Part shown: piece by piece, positions 1 through 8,488 of the stretch
Numbering within the stretch: the stretch's first letter is position 1
Layout of the letters: every line of letters begins with the position of its first letter
Assembly: GCA_023393095.1 (NCBI GenBank)
Contig: JAEWMT010000072.1
Location: 1 to 33,160, forward strand
Length of the DNA: 33,160 nucleotides
Direction of reading: 5' to 3'
DNA from: Bacillota bacterium
GTDB lineage: Bacteria; Bacillota; Clostridia; Lachnospirales; Lachnospiraceae
Notes under the pieces: model-generated
Told to the model about the DNA's origin: nothing
The model's input: only the letters and a program-made list of their open reading frames with translations
The model's database searches: none
Made by a program: the position numbers and the translations under genes

Positions 1-2958
1 ATCACCATCAATGGCGGCGAGGTGACTGCCAATGGCGGCACCAGCAACGGTAACGTCGGCGGAGCGGGCATCGGCAGTAGTGGCGGCAGCGGAGCAGGCG
101 GCATTATCACCATCAGCGACGGTGAGGTGACTGCCAAGGGCGGCAGCTACGGCGGAGCGGGAATCGGCGGCGGCGACGGATGCGATGGCGGCACAATCAC
201 CATCAGTGGCGGCACAGTTATGTCAACCGGCGGCGGCAACGGCGGAGCGGGCATGGGCGGCGGCACGGACGGCAAGGGCGGTGACGTCACTATCAGTGGT
301 GGCATGGTAGAATCCAACGGCGGCAGCTACGCCGCGGGAATCGGCGGTGGCAGGTACTCTATAACTCCTTCTGGCGGCAACGGCGGCACGGTAATCATCA
401 CCGGCGGCAGTGTGAAGGCCACAGCGGGAACGCGTGCGGACGCTATCGGTAAAGGCGCTGGCGGCACAAGCCCCGGTACGTTAACCGATGGCAAGGGCAA
501 TTCTGTCTACCTCAACACCCTGACCATCAGCGGCAAGGGCAATACAATTGTTAGGGAGGCAACCTACAGCGCAAGCAACACATACAGCACAACGGATGTA
601 AAAACCGATGCCAACGGCAAGCTCTACTTCTATCTTCCTGTTTCGACCGGTGATGAACTCATGAGCGTAAAGGTTGACGCAATCAGCACGGACTACGTTG
701 CGGAATACACCCGCAAGGCAAGTCACAACAACATAGCGAATTTGGGTCTTAGCATCAAAGGCGCGGAAATTACCATTACCGGAAGCCTTGAATACACCGG
801 ATCGGTACTGGAACCCGCCGTCACCGTGAAGCTGGGTGATACAACGTTAGAAAAGGATACCCATTACACTGTCAGCTACAGTGGTGGTACCAATGTGGGC
901 GATGTCGGCAAGGTGATTATTACCGGCACTGGCATTTATGCGGGTAAGGTGGAAAAGGCATTCAACATCACTGCAAAGCAAATCGATGGCACGGTGTCCA
1001 TTGATGTGACCAACGGCTCTGGCGACGCAGCCAAAATCGACGAGGGTGACACTCTCACCCTGAACACAAACAACCTCATTCCGAAAGACGCAACCTACTC
1101 TGTGGAATGGCTCCGTGACGGTATAATCATCGGGCATACAAGCAACACCTACACCATTACACAATACGACCTAGGCAAGACTCTATCCGTACGAATTACG
1201 GGTATGGGTGAATATGGTGGAGTAAGAAACGCAGAGAAGCAGATTCCGGCCATCGTGCCGGGGGCTCCGTCGCTAACCGTTTATCCAGGTAACGGTCACG
1301 TTAAGTTGAACTGGTCGGTTCCTTTTGATGGAGGCAGCCCCATCATAAAATTCGAGCTTTCTATTAATAACGGCGCAAGTTGGATAAATGTAGGCACTGT
1401 GACAACACTTTTATTAGCAAGTTTAACAAACGGCAAGCAATACACCTTTAAGCTTCGGGCGGTTAATAAGATGGGTAACGGAGCGGAAGCATCTGTGAAT
1501 GCCACACCTACTGCGCCGCCCTCTGGTGGAGATTCCGGCTCCAGCGGTGGTTCACCTTTAAGCGGTGGTTCGCCTTCCGACGGAAGCACAGACACTCCGG
1601 CTACACCAAAGGAAATAAATCCGAATCAGCCTGTTACGGCATCGGCTCCCGTCACGGCAAATACCGGAAAGAACCGCACAGCCAAAGCAAGAATTTCGGA
1701 TAAAACCATTACCGATACCATCGCTCAGGCGCAGGCTGACGCAAAGATACAGGGTAAAATCGCTAATGGCATTGCTGTTAAGTTGAATATCACCCTGCCC
1801 AAGGGAGCGACCTCACTGATTGCTACGTTGACCCGCAATTCTCTGAACAGCCTTGTCAGCGCAGGAGTAACCGGTTTAAGTATCGACGGCTCCCTTGTTG
1901 CCATTACCTTTGATAAAAAAGCCTTGCGGGAAATCCAGAAGCAGAGCAATGGAAATATCAGTATTACCATTGCGCCCAAAACCAAACTTTCCGCTTCAGC
2001 CAAAAAGATGATTGGCAAACGCTCGGTATATGACATCACTGTGAGCTATGGTTCTGGCGAAACGGTTACCAGCTTCGATGGAGGTGTTGCCACAGTATCC
2101 ATCAAATACAAGCCGGGTAAGAAGGAAGCGGTGGGCGGCCTGTATGCGGTCTATGTGGACGAAAAGGGAAACGCCACCCGTATCGTAGGCTCTACTTATG
2201 ATGTGAATAGCAGAAGCATTATTTTCAACACCACCCATCTCTCTCTGTACGGTATTGGCTACACCGCACCGTCAGCGAAATTAAAGGATATTTCCTCCCA
2301 TTGGGGGAAGGAAGCCATTGATTATGTGGTAGGCAGAGGACTTCTCTCAGGCATTTCAAAAACCACCTTTATGCCGGATAGCGCCATGACGCGAGGAATG
2401 CTGATGACAGCTCTCGGCAGGCTGGCGGGAGTGGACACCAAACGCTACACGAGTAACAGTTTCACCGATGTAAAGGCTGACAGTGCTTATCGTCCTTATA
2501 TCGAATGGGCATACAGCAAGGGCATCGTCCAGAGCATCGGGGGTGGTAAGTTCGATCCTGAAGGGCCGATAACCCGTGAGGAAATCGCGGTGATTTTCGC
2601 AAACTACGTCAAAGCCACCGACTACAAACTGTATGTTACCCGTATAGCAATCACTTATGCTGACGCATCCGGTATCGGCAGCTCCTACAAAACAGCTGTT
2701 ACGTCCATGCAGCAGGCGGGGATCATGATGGGCGGCTCGGACAATAAGTTTAATCCGAAGCTGAATGCCACCCGTGCAGAGGTTTCCTCCATGCTTTATC
2801 GCTATATCAAACTGACCATCGACCCCGGCACCGCGCAGGGCTGGGCTCTGAATGATGCCGGACAGTCCCTGTATTACAAGGACGGCAAGGTTCTTACCGG
2901 CACACAGACCATAGACGGCGTAAAGTATCTCTTCAATGCAGACGGCACTCTTGCCTAG
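1..2958 (+). CDS. Glycine-rich repeat / Ig-like / FN3 / SLH-domain cell-surface protein (5' partial)
   Basis: The frame is open at the left edge (it reads ITINGGEV from base 1), so the true N-terminus and any signal peptide lie outside the window. In order it shows: Gly-rich ITISGG-type repeats of 30-36 residues starting near nt 1, 106, 196, 286 and 394; an Ig-like module of the YTG...VTVK...DTHYTVSY type (about codons 245-320 counted from nt 22); a second Ig-like module; a fibronectin type III domain (about 411-496); a Gly/Ser/Pro linker; an unassigned domain (about 560-745); three S-layer homology domains (about 755-930); and a C-terminal cell-wall-binding-like repeat (GWALNDAGQSLYY...). 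SLH domains bind secondary cell-wall polymers, so this is inferred to be an anchored surface protein, perhaps an adhesin. Base composition is much GC-richer than the rest of the window, partly from Gly codons but also in the FN3 and SLH parts, which suggests acquired DNA. Ligand unknown. Confidence 0.9.
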   Translation: MTINGGEVTANGGTSNGNVGGAGIGSSGGSGAGGIITISDGEVTAKGGSYGGAGIGGGDGCDGGTITISGGTVMSTGGGNGGAGMGGGTDGKGGDVTISGGMVESNGGSYAAGIGGGRYSITPSGGNGGTVIITGGSVKATAGTRADAIGKGAGGTSPGTLTDGKGNSVYLNTLTISGKGNTIVREATYSASNTYSTTDVKTDANGKLYFYLPVSTGDELMSVKVDAISTDYVAEYTRKASHNNIANLGLSIKGAEITITGSLEYTGSVLEPAVTVKLGDTTLEKDTHYTVSYSGGTNVGDVGKVIITGTGIYAGKVEKAFNITAKQIDGTVSIDVTNGSGDAAKIDEGDTLTLNTNNLIPKDATYSVEWLRDGIIIGHTSNTYTITQYDLGKTLSVRITGMGEYGGVRNAEKQIPAIVPGAPSLTVYPGNGHVKLNWSVPFDGGSPIIKFELSINNGASWINVGTVTTLLLASLTNGKQYTFKLRAVNKMGNGAEASVNATPTAPPSGGDSGSSGGSPLSGGSPSDGSTDTPATPKEINPNQPVTASAPVTANTGKNRTAKARISDKTITDTIAQAQADAKIQGKIANGIAVKLNITLPKGATSLIATLTRNSLNSLVSAGVTGLSIDGSLVAITFDKKALREIQKQSNGNISITIAPKTKLSASAKKMIGKRSVYDITVSYGSGETVTSFDGGVATVSIKYKPGKKEAVGGLYAVYVDEKGNATRIVGSTYDVNSRSIIFNTTHLSLYGIGYTAPSAKLKDISSHWGKEAIDYVVGRGLLSGISKTTFMPDSAMTRGMLMTALGRLAGVDTKRYTSNSFTDVKADSAYRPYIEWAYSKGIVQSIGGGKFDPEGPITREEIAVIFANYVKATDYKLYVTRIAITYADASGIGSSYKTAVTSMQQAGIMMGGSDNKFNPKLNATRAEVSSMLYRYIKLTIDPGTAQGWALNDAGQSLYYKDGKVLTGTQTIDGVKYLFNADGTLA

Positions 2959-2994
2959 AACACCAAAATCGACGAGTATAAGGTCGATAAGTAA
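2956..2994 (+). other. In-frame 11-codon extension after the TAG stop of the SLH protein
   Basis: The surface protein stops at TAG (2956-2958), but the same frame continues for 11 sense codons (NTKIDEYKVDK) to TAA at 2992-2994. The tail is charged and protein-like. One base change from AAG or CAG to TAG would explain it, so the original end may have been at 2994. Occasional amber read-through is an alternative. Only the sequence arrangement is observed; the history is inference. Confidence 0.45.
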
Positions 2995-3029
2995 GTGTTA
3001 GAAAAAAAAGTTACTTTTATAACAACAAA

Positions 3030-3068
3030 CAGCGCACAGATTTCAAAAATCTGCGCGCTGTTCTTTTT
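3030..3068 (+). terminator. Intrinsic terminator after the SLH protein gene
   Basis: A 14-bp stem with one mismatch (CAGCGCACAGATTT against AAATCTGCGCGCTG) closes a tiny loop and is followed by TTCTTTTTT. It lies about 70 nt after the plus-strand stop and before the convergent argH stop. Confidence 0.88.
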
Positions 3069-3158
3069 TATATTCTGGCAAACGGCTGTTGTTAATCGGA
3101 TGTGATATATAATTTAATATCCTTATTGGAGGACTGCAAAAAATATGACAGTCTCTTG

Positions 3159-4547
3159 TTATTTAATCCTTAATTGTTTTTTTAGATATTCATCATTCAG
3201 CTTTAGAATCTGTGCCATAGCTTCAACACCTGGTGCACCGATGGTATTTCTTTTATTCACACAGGTAGTCAGACTGATTGCTTCATAAATATCCTGATCG
3301 AATACAGGACTGATTTTCTTAAATTCCTCAAGCGTCATATCATCGAGGGCAATATCCTTATTGATACAGTAGAGTACCAATTGACCTACGATGCCATGGG
3401 CATCCCGGAAAGGAACGCCTTTATTTACAAGATAATCAGCCGCATCGGTTGCATTGGTAAAACCATTCTTTGCACTGGCCTCCATATTATCTTTGTGAAA
3501 CTTCATCGAGGATATCATGCCATGGAATAAGGAAAGACAGCCTTTTACCGTATCAATCGCATCAAAGGTCAATTCCTTGTCCTCCTGCATATCCTTATTA
3601 TATGCAAGCGGTAATCCCTTCATCACGGTGAGTATAGACATCAGCGCGCCATAAACGCGACCGGTCTTGCCTCTGACAAGCTCAGCAATATCGGGATTTT
3701 TCTTCTGCGGCATAATGCTGGAGCCTGTGGAATAAGCGTCATCCAGTTCAACAAATTGGTATTCGTTGCTATTCCAGATAATAATCTCTTCGCAAAAACG
3801 GCTCAAATGCATCATGATAGTTGAGAGCGCACTGAGTAGTTCGATTAGATAATCCCTGTCTGATACACTGTCCATACTGTTCAAGGTTGAACCGTCAAAT
3901 CCTAACAGAGAAGCCGTATATTCACGGTCCAAGGGGTATGTGGTACCGGCAAGTGCTCCCGAACCAAGCGGGGATAGATTAAGTCTTTTTGATATATCTA
4001 ATAATCTGGAGCGGTCTCTCTTGAACATCTCAAAATAAGCTCCTAAGTGATGGGCAAGAGTAACAGGTTGGGCTTTCTGTAGATGAGTAAAACCGGGCAT
4101 AAAGGTATCGGTATTAGATTTCATGATATCATGAATGGCGGTCAGTAAGTTCTTAACCAGTTCATCGATTTCTGCAATTTCATCCCTCGTATAAAGCTTC
4201 ATATCGAGTGCAACCTGATCATTACGACTCCTTCCGGTATGGAGCTTCTTACCAGCAGCACCGATACGTTCAATCAGATGTGCTTCAACAAAGCTGTGGA
4301 TATCCTCATGCTCATCACCTATGGAAAGATTGCCGTTTGCGATATCATGTAGGATTCCCGATAAGCCTTTTATGATCTGATTTTTCTCTTCCTCGGATAT
4401 AATTCCCTGTTTTGCCAGCATTGTTACATGGGCTATACTGCCCTCAATATCCTGCTTATAGAATTTTTGATCAAAGGAGATAGATGCATTAAAATTATGA
4501 ACTAACTGATTTGTTTCTTTTGTAAAACGTCCGCCCCAAAGCTTCAT
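3159..4547 (-). CDS. argH: Argininosuccinate lyase
   Basis: Catalyses argininosuccinate to arginine plus fumarate, the last step of arginine synthesis, as a cytoplasmic homotetramer. The 462-aa length and the N-terminus MKLWGGRF are typical of the family. Visible motifs are TGRSRNDQV near residue 105, the histidine-containing GFTHLQKAQP near 150, and the fumarase/ASL superfamily signature SSIMPQKKNPD near residue 276, which carries the catalytic serine loop. An AGAGG ribosome binding site lies 8 nt before the ATG. No argG or other arginine gene is adjacent, so it appears to be a single-gene unit. Two AT-rich sites upstream resemble ArgR boxes, so arginine repression is plausible. Annotation is secure. 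Confidence 0.98.
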   Translation of the reverse strand: MKLWGGRFTKETNQLVHNFNASISFDQKFYKQDIEGSIAHVTMLAKQGIISEEEKNQIIKGLSGILHDIANGNLSIGDEHEDIHSFVEAHLIERIGAAGKKLHTGRSRNDQVALDMKLYTRDEIAEIDELVKNLLTAIHDIMKSNTDTFMPGFTHLQKAQPVTLAHHLGAYFEMFKRDRSRLLDISKRLNLSPLGSGALAGTTYPLDREYTASLLGFDGSTLNSMDSVSDRDYLIELLSALSTIMMHLSRFCEEIIIWNSNEYQFVELDDAYSTGSSIMPQKKNPDIAELVRGKTGRVYGALMSILTVMKGLPLAYNKDMQEDKELTFDAIDTVKGCLSLFHGMISSMKFHKDNMEASAKNGFTNATDAADYLVNKGVPFRDAHGIVGQLVLYCINKDIALDDMTLEEFKKISPVFDQDIYEAISLTTCVNKRNTIGAPGVEAMAQILKLNDEYLKKQLRIK

Positions 4548-4586
4548 TTATCCAACCTCTTTTCTGCCGACATAAGCCGGTGTTTT

Positions 4587-4719
4587 AGTATTTTTATGCA
4601 TATTATCGAATACGACAGCCTTATGGTATTCTCAGTAATATGGCATTCTTAGCTTTTTAGTGTTCTTATCTTACATCGTTCTTTAAAAAGATGCAATATT
4701 AAATTTATAATTATGCAAA
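4587..4719 (-). promoter_or_regulatory. Putative argH promoter region with two ArgR-box-like sites
   Basis: On the minus strand, TATGCATAAAAATAC (about 4588-4603) and TTTGCATAATTATAAATT (4702-4719) both fit the loose, AT-rich ArgR operator style (TNTGNATWWWWATNCA). Between them is a weak promoter candidate, TTGCAT, 17 nt, TAAGAT. AT-rich spacers produce such matches by chance, so this is tentative. The rest of the 329-nt spacer 4548-4876 shows nothing else I recognise. Confidence 0.3.
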
Positions 4720-4876
4720 ATTACGGTATCGCAAATCCTAATCGAACTATGTGGATGACCGTTTTCGAGATATGTGTTACTGAATAAACAACGTGAGCAT
4801 TTTACACCTAAAAACTGAAAACTCATCCTGATATGCTAATATTAAATTCAATGAGATACCATTATGAAACGCCCAC

Positions 4877-6382
4877 TTATAACTCATATAAATCCGAATA
4901 TTTATCCTTTAAATACTTAATATAATATTCTGCACTGAACTCTTCCCCACAGACATCCATTAGAATCTGGTTTGTATTCTTTAAAGCTCCGGATTTGTGG
5001 ATATAATCCCTTAGAAAATCACGAATTGGGGTTAAATTACCTTCCCTTAAATAACGATCAAGCGGCATCTTATCCTTCATACAGGTATAAATCTGGGAAG
5101 CTACTGCAGTACCAATTGCATAGGAAGGGAAATAGCCGAAATCACCGCAGGACCAATGGGTATCCTGCAGAATTCCCTCTGTATCGGTGGAGGGGGTAAT
5201 ACCCATATAATCCTGATATTTCTGATTCCATATATTTGGAAGCTCCTCAACCTTTACTTCTTCAGCAAAAATCATTTTCTCAATCTCATAACGGATTAGA
5301 ATATGAATACAGTAAGTAAGTTCATCTGCTTCCGTACGAATAAGGTTTGGAGCAGCTTTATTAATGCCCTTTATGAAATGTTCCAAACTGATATTTGATA
5401 AATTCTCTGGATAAGTTTCCACTAATTTCTCATATAAGGGTTCCCAGAAATCACGGCTTCGACCAATTAAGTTCTCATAAAAGCGGGATTGGGATTCGTG
5501 CATACCCATCGAAGCACCGCCTCCAACCAAGGTTTGGGTAATGGAATCATCAATATTCATTTCATAGATGGCATGACCTGTCTCATGGATGATGGAAAAC
5601 ATTGCACTTTCCAAGTTATTCTCCATATAACGATCGGTAATGCGTACATCATGGTTGTGAAGCTGCATGGTGAAAGGGTGGGCACTTTCTCCTAATACCC
5701 CTCGGTTAAAATCAAAGCCCACATATCCGCTTAAATATCTGCAGAATTTCTTCTGTCTCTCAATATCATAATTCAGGTAATTATAGCTCTTGTCGACGGT
5801 CTCTGCTTTTTTTGCTACTTCCTTCAATAAAGGAATAATTTCCTTTTTGATCTGATCAAAAAAAATATCAAGCTCTTTGATCATAAAGCATTCATCATAA
5901 TCACTGAGAAGAACCTCATATGGTTTTTTGTCATGCTTTGCACGATAGCTAGCGAATTTTTTCTTATAATCAATTATTTTTTTCAGATAAGGGGCAAAAT
6001 CTTCATATTTATTATCCTTTTTTGCCTTTGCCCATTTTCGGTTTGCAATGGAGATTAATTCATTGAAGGCACGATATTCTTCCGGTGGTATACTTTCCAG
6101 CTGTTCATAGGATTTGGCAAGCTCCCTTACAATAGCTTTCTCTGTATCTGTAAGCGCTTCCTGTTCTTTTTTATCCCGCAGTTTCTTCAATAATTTACGT
6201 ACATCATCATTAATCAGGCTTTTCATATATTCATCGGATAGAATTCCAATCACTTTTGAGGTGTATTCAGCCGCTTCAAAAGGAGCAGTGGTCTGATCGT
6301 CCCATTCAAAAAGGTTTCTGGCTGTCTGCAATGCCATGGATTTATCCAGATGGGGCTGTAGGTCTTCAAATAATTTACTCAT
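4877..6382 (-). CDS. M32-family metallocarboxypeptidase (carboxypeptidase Taq type)
   Basis: Zinc (or cobalt) dependent carboxypeptidase that trims C-terminal residues from peptides, presumably in the cytoplasm since no signal peptide or membrane segment is visible. The zinc motif HETGH is at about residues 266-270, followed about 30 residues later by HESQSRFYEN, the second family signature that supplies the third metal ligand. Later blocks (IRTEADELTY, GDFGYFPSYAIGTA) also match the M32 pattern. I chose the ATG at 6382 because GGAGG (6388-6392 on the plus-strand scale) is 5 nt upstream; an ATG eight codons earlier lacks a good ribosome binding site. The resulting 501 aa is the usual family length. 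It is followed on the same strand by argH after 329 nt, so co-transcription is uncertain. Confidence 0.95.
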   Translation of the reverse strand: MSKLFEDLQPHLDKSMALQTARNLFEWDDQTTAPFEAAEYTSKVIGILSDEYMKSLINDDVRKLLKKLRDKKEQEALTDTEKAIVRELAKSYEQLESIPPEEYRAFNELISIANRKWAKAKKDNKYEDFAPYLKKIIDYKKKFASYRAKHDKKPYEVLLSDYDECFMIKELDIFFDQIKKEIIPLLKEVAKKAETVDKSYNYLNYDIERQKKFCRYLSGYVGFDFNRGVLGESAHPFTMQLHNHDVRITDRYMENNLESAMFSIIHETGHAIYEMNIDDSITQTLVGGGASMGMHESQSRFYENLIGRSRDFWEPLYEKLVETYPENLSNISLEHFIKGINKAAPNLIRTEADELTYCIHILIRYEIEKMIFAEEVKVEELPNIWNQKYQDYMGITPSTDTEGILQDTHWSCGDFGYFPSYAIGTAVASQIYTCMKDKMPLDRYLREGNLTPIRDFLRDYIHKSGALKNTNQILMDVCGEEFSAEYYIKYLKDKYSDLYEL

Positions 6383-6502
6383 AACTACCTCCAGTAAAGT
6401 TTTCAAGATAAAAAGATTATTTTTTAATTAGTATAACAATTTTTAGATAGCATAGCAATCCAATAAATACCAGTTCTTTAAACAATTTAAATGGTTGTAA
6501 CA

Positions 6503-6694
6503 GTTCAGCCTAACCAGTAATTCGGCAGGATGATTTCGATCTTTGTTTCCGAAACGGAGACGCTCTCACTTAGTTGCATTACGTAGCGGTACATAAGGCT
6601 CTAAAATACAGAGCCTAAATACCGACGAATACAAATACTCCTATTCGGAAACAAAGATCGAAATCAACCTGCCGAATTTCAGGTTAGGCTGAAC
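6503..6694. repeat. Long palindromic element (51-bp inverted repeats), MITE-like
   Basis: Positions 6503-6553 and 6644-6694 are inverted copies of each other, 48 of 51 bases matching (GTTCAGCCTAACC...GTTTCCGAA). The 90-bp centre contains a further stem (CGGTACATAAGGCTCT against AGAGCCTAAATACCG). No ORF is inside. It sits between divergently transcribed genes, so it cannot be a terminator for either. No clear target-site duplication was seen at the edges. The remainder of the 500-nt spacer 6383-6882 is AT-rich and unremarkable. Confidence 0.85.
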
Positions 6695-6882
6695 TTTTAG
6701 ATCACCTAAATAGTTTAGATATTATGATGGGATATAGTGACAATCCTGACAAAATATATTATAATGAGGATAAATTTTCTTATATGAATAAAGTTTGATA
6801 TAAATATAAAAATGTATTAATCATGTATTGCCCTTTGTTATTCGATGCCACGAACGAAAGATAAAAAATTGGAGTGATAAAT

Positions 6883-7653
6883 ATGATAGAAAATTTTTCA
6901 ATTAAAATGAAGCAAATGCCTAGTGCAATAAACGTTCCATTCATTCGACCTTTTTATATTGCACAAACGCCAGTAACATATGAATCCTGGATGCAAATTT
7001 ATTCCTGGGCTTCTATCAACGGATACACTTTTGAAAACCAAGGAAATATCGGAAGTAATAATTCTGGTGATATAAAACAGCCTGTTACCGCGTTAAATTG
7101 GAGAGATGCTGTTGTTGCTTGTAATGCAATGACAGAGTATTATAATAGTATAAATAATGCTAATCTAAAATGTGTTTATCAATTAGAGAATAAAATTATA
7201 AGGGACTCAAGGAATTCGAATTCATATGCCTGCAGCAATATAATAACTAATTTAGATGCCGATGGCTTCCGCTTGCCAACTAGCAAGGAGTGGGAATTAG
7301 CAGCTCGATATATTAATGAAGAAACCTTGACTCCAGAAGATTATGCCAGCGGTGCAGGTAACGGTTATCAAGATAAAGAGGCCACGATGAAAGTTGCTTG
7401 GTATGAGGATAATAGTAAAGGTACTACACAAGCGGTTGGACTTTTAGCACCGAATAGCTTGGGACTTTATGATATGGCAGGAAACGTATGGGAATGGTGC
7501 CAAGATACCTATGGTGTATCACATCGTATCGCACGGGGTGGAAGCTGCTATGATATTGCTTTTGTATTACAATCCTCTTTTTTTATTAGCTGTGATCCGG
7601 ATTATGCACACAATAGCTTTGGGTTTCGGCCTATAAGAACGAATATAATATAA
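6883..7653 (+). CDS. Formylglycine-generating-enzyme (SUMF1/FGE-sulfatase) family protein
   Basis: 256 aa. Family landmarks are in order: PVTYESW near the N-terminus, QPVTALNWRDAVVACN, DGFRLPTSKEWELAARY (about residue 126), GLYDMAGNVWEWCQD (about 193), RIARGGSC (about 218) and a C-terminal SFGFRPIR. The family includes true FGEs that oxidise a sulfatase cysteine, EgtB-like iron enzymes and non-catalytic relatives. The paired cysteines of true FGEs, a few residues after GGS, are not arranged canonically here (one Cys directly after GGS, another 15 residues on), so sulfatase activation cannot be assumed. No sulfatase is adjacent. The start is the ATG at 6883 with GGAG 8 nt upstream; a GTG at 6874 overlaps that ribosome binding site. 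The next gene follows after 43 nt, so the two are probably co-transcribed. Confidence 0.85.
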   Translation: MIENFSIKMKQMPSAINVPFIRPFYIAQTPVTYESWMQIYSWASINGYTFENQGNIGSNNSGDIKQPVTALNWRDAVVACNAMTEYYNSINNANLKCVYQLENKIIRDSRNSNSYACSNIITNLDADGFRLPTSKEWELAARYINEETLTPEDYASGAGNGYQDKEATMKVAWYEDNSKGTTQAVGLLAPNSLGLYDMAGNVWEWCQDTYGVSHRIARGGSCYDIAFVLQSSFFISCDPDYAHNSFGFRPIRTNII

Positions 7654-7696
7654 ATATTTTAGATAAAACTTAGTATTATTGGAGGTTCAATTACAT

Positions 7697-8350
7697 ATGA
7701 TTAGTTTAAAATTAATACAAAAAATATTACCTCAATGTTGTGAAGCAGATGCAATCGATATTCTCAGGTTAGCAGATCGTGAAAAAGAACAATTGTCAGA
7801 ATATATGTCCGATTTTAAAACCGTAATTGTATTGGCACATCATGTAAAACATTCTTTGGAATGGACTTGGTTTTCATTTGATTCCGCACGAACGGGTGCA
7901 ATACCTCCTGCGGATTTACATTTAGAAGCAGAAGCCCAGAAATTAATAAATCTATTCGATAAAGAAGGATTTAACAGTATTCTAATCCCGTATCCGGGAA
8001 TAAGCGGAATCAGATTTAAAGATTTAGCAAATCAAACAGGCCTTGGAAAGATCGGAGACAATTTTTTATTTTTACATAAAGAATGGGGTCCGTGGACTCA
8101 TTTAAGAATAATTCTTACTGATACTGAAGTAAGTGAATGCCTGGATCCATGTAATGATGTATGTATTCACTGTGGAGCCTGCATAAAAGCATGTCCCGCA
8201 AATGCAATTCAAAAAGAAGAGTTATTAGGAAATGAATGCTGTACTTATCAGAATTCATTAATTTCAAATAATATTTATGAATTAGAATGTGAAAAATGTA
8301 TCAGGGCTTGTCCAATTGGTATTGCTCCAAAAGAGTTCCAGATTTCTTAA
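7697..8350 (+). CDS. Short QueG-like (epoxyqueuosine reductase family) 4Fe-4S protein
   Basis: 217 aa. The middle part (HLEAEAQKLINLF, GLGKIGDNFLFLHKEWGPWTHL) resembles the QueG/COG1600 family. The C-terminal third holds two 4Fe-4S motifs, CIHCGACIKACP and CEKCIRACPIG. Genuine QueG, which reduces epoxyqueuosine in tRNA using cobalamin, is about 380 aa with a C-terminal HEAT-like region that is absent here. It is therefore better called a short QueG-like reductase of unknown substrate than queG. The ATG at 7697 is preferred, with GGAGG 11 nt upstream; a TTG at 7679 overlaps the ribosome binding site. It lies in the same direction as, and close behind, the FGE-like gene, which suggests a joint redox or modification role (inference). 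A full-length queG elsewhere would support a separate function. Confidence 0.75.
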   Translation: MISLKLIQKILPQCCEADAIDILRLADREKEQLSEYMSDFKTVIVLAHHVKHSLEWTWFSFDSARTGAIPPADLHLEAEAQKLINLFDKEGFNSILIPYPGISGIRFKDLANQTGLGKIGDNFLFLHKEWGPWTHLRIILTDTEVSECLDPCNDVCIHCGACIKACPANAIQKEELLGNECCTYQNSLISNNIYELECEKCIRACPIGIAPKEFQIS

Positions 8351-8488
8351 GTTTTTTAAGTATTTATAATTTTTGCTAAAAGAATAATAATACTTTCAAT
8401 AGAATAATAAAATTTATCGAATAATTTCCAAATTAAAACAAATAATAAAAAAGAGTTTGTATATAATATGTGGAAAGGAATGAAGTAT

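Noticed and set aside
1..450. Regularly spaced GGC-rich repeats considered as a CRISPR-like array
   Set aside because: The repeats are in-frame coding units of 90-108 bp with degenerate sequence and no unique spacers.
1296..2238. Minus-strand frames of 80-104 codons under the SLH protein gene
   Set aside because: They are shadows caused by the high GC content of the coding strand, with no initiation signals.
6883..7653. FGE-like protein as the variable protein of a diversity-generating retroelement
   Set aside because: Such variable proteins share this fold, but no reverse transcriptase or template repeat is present nearby.
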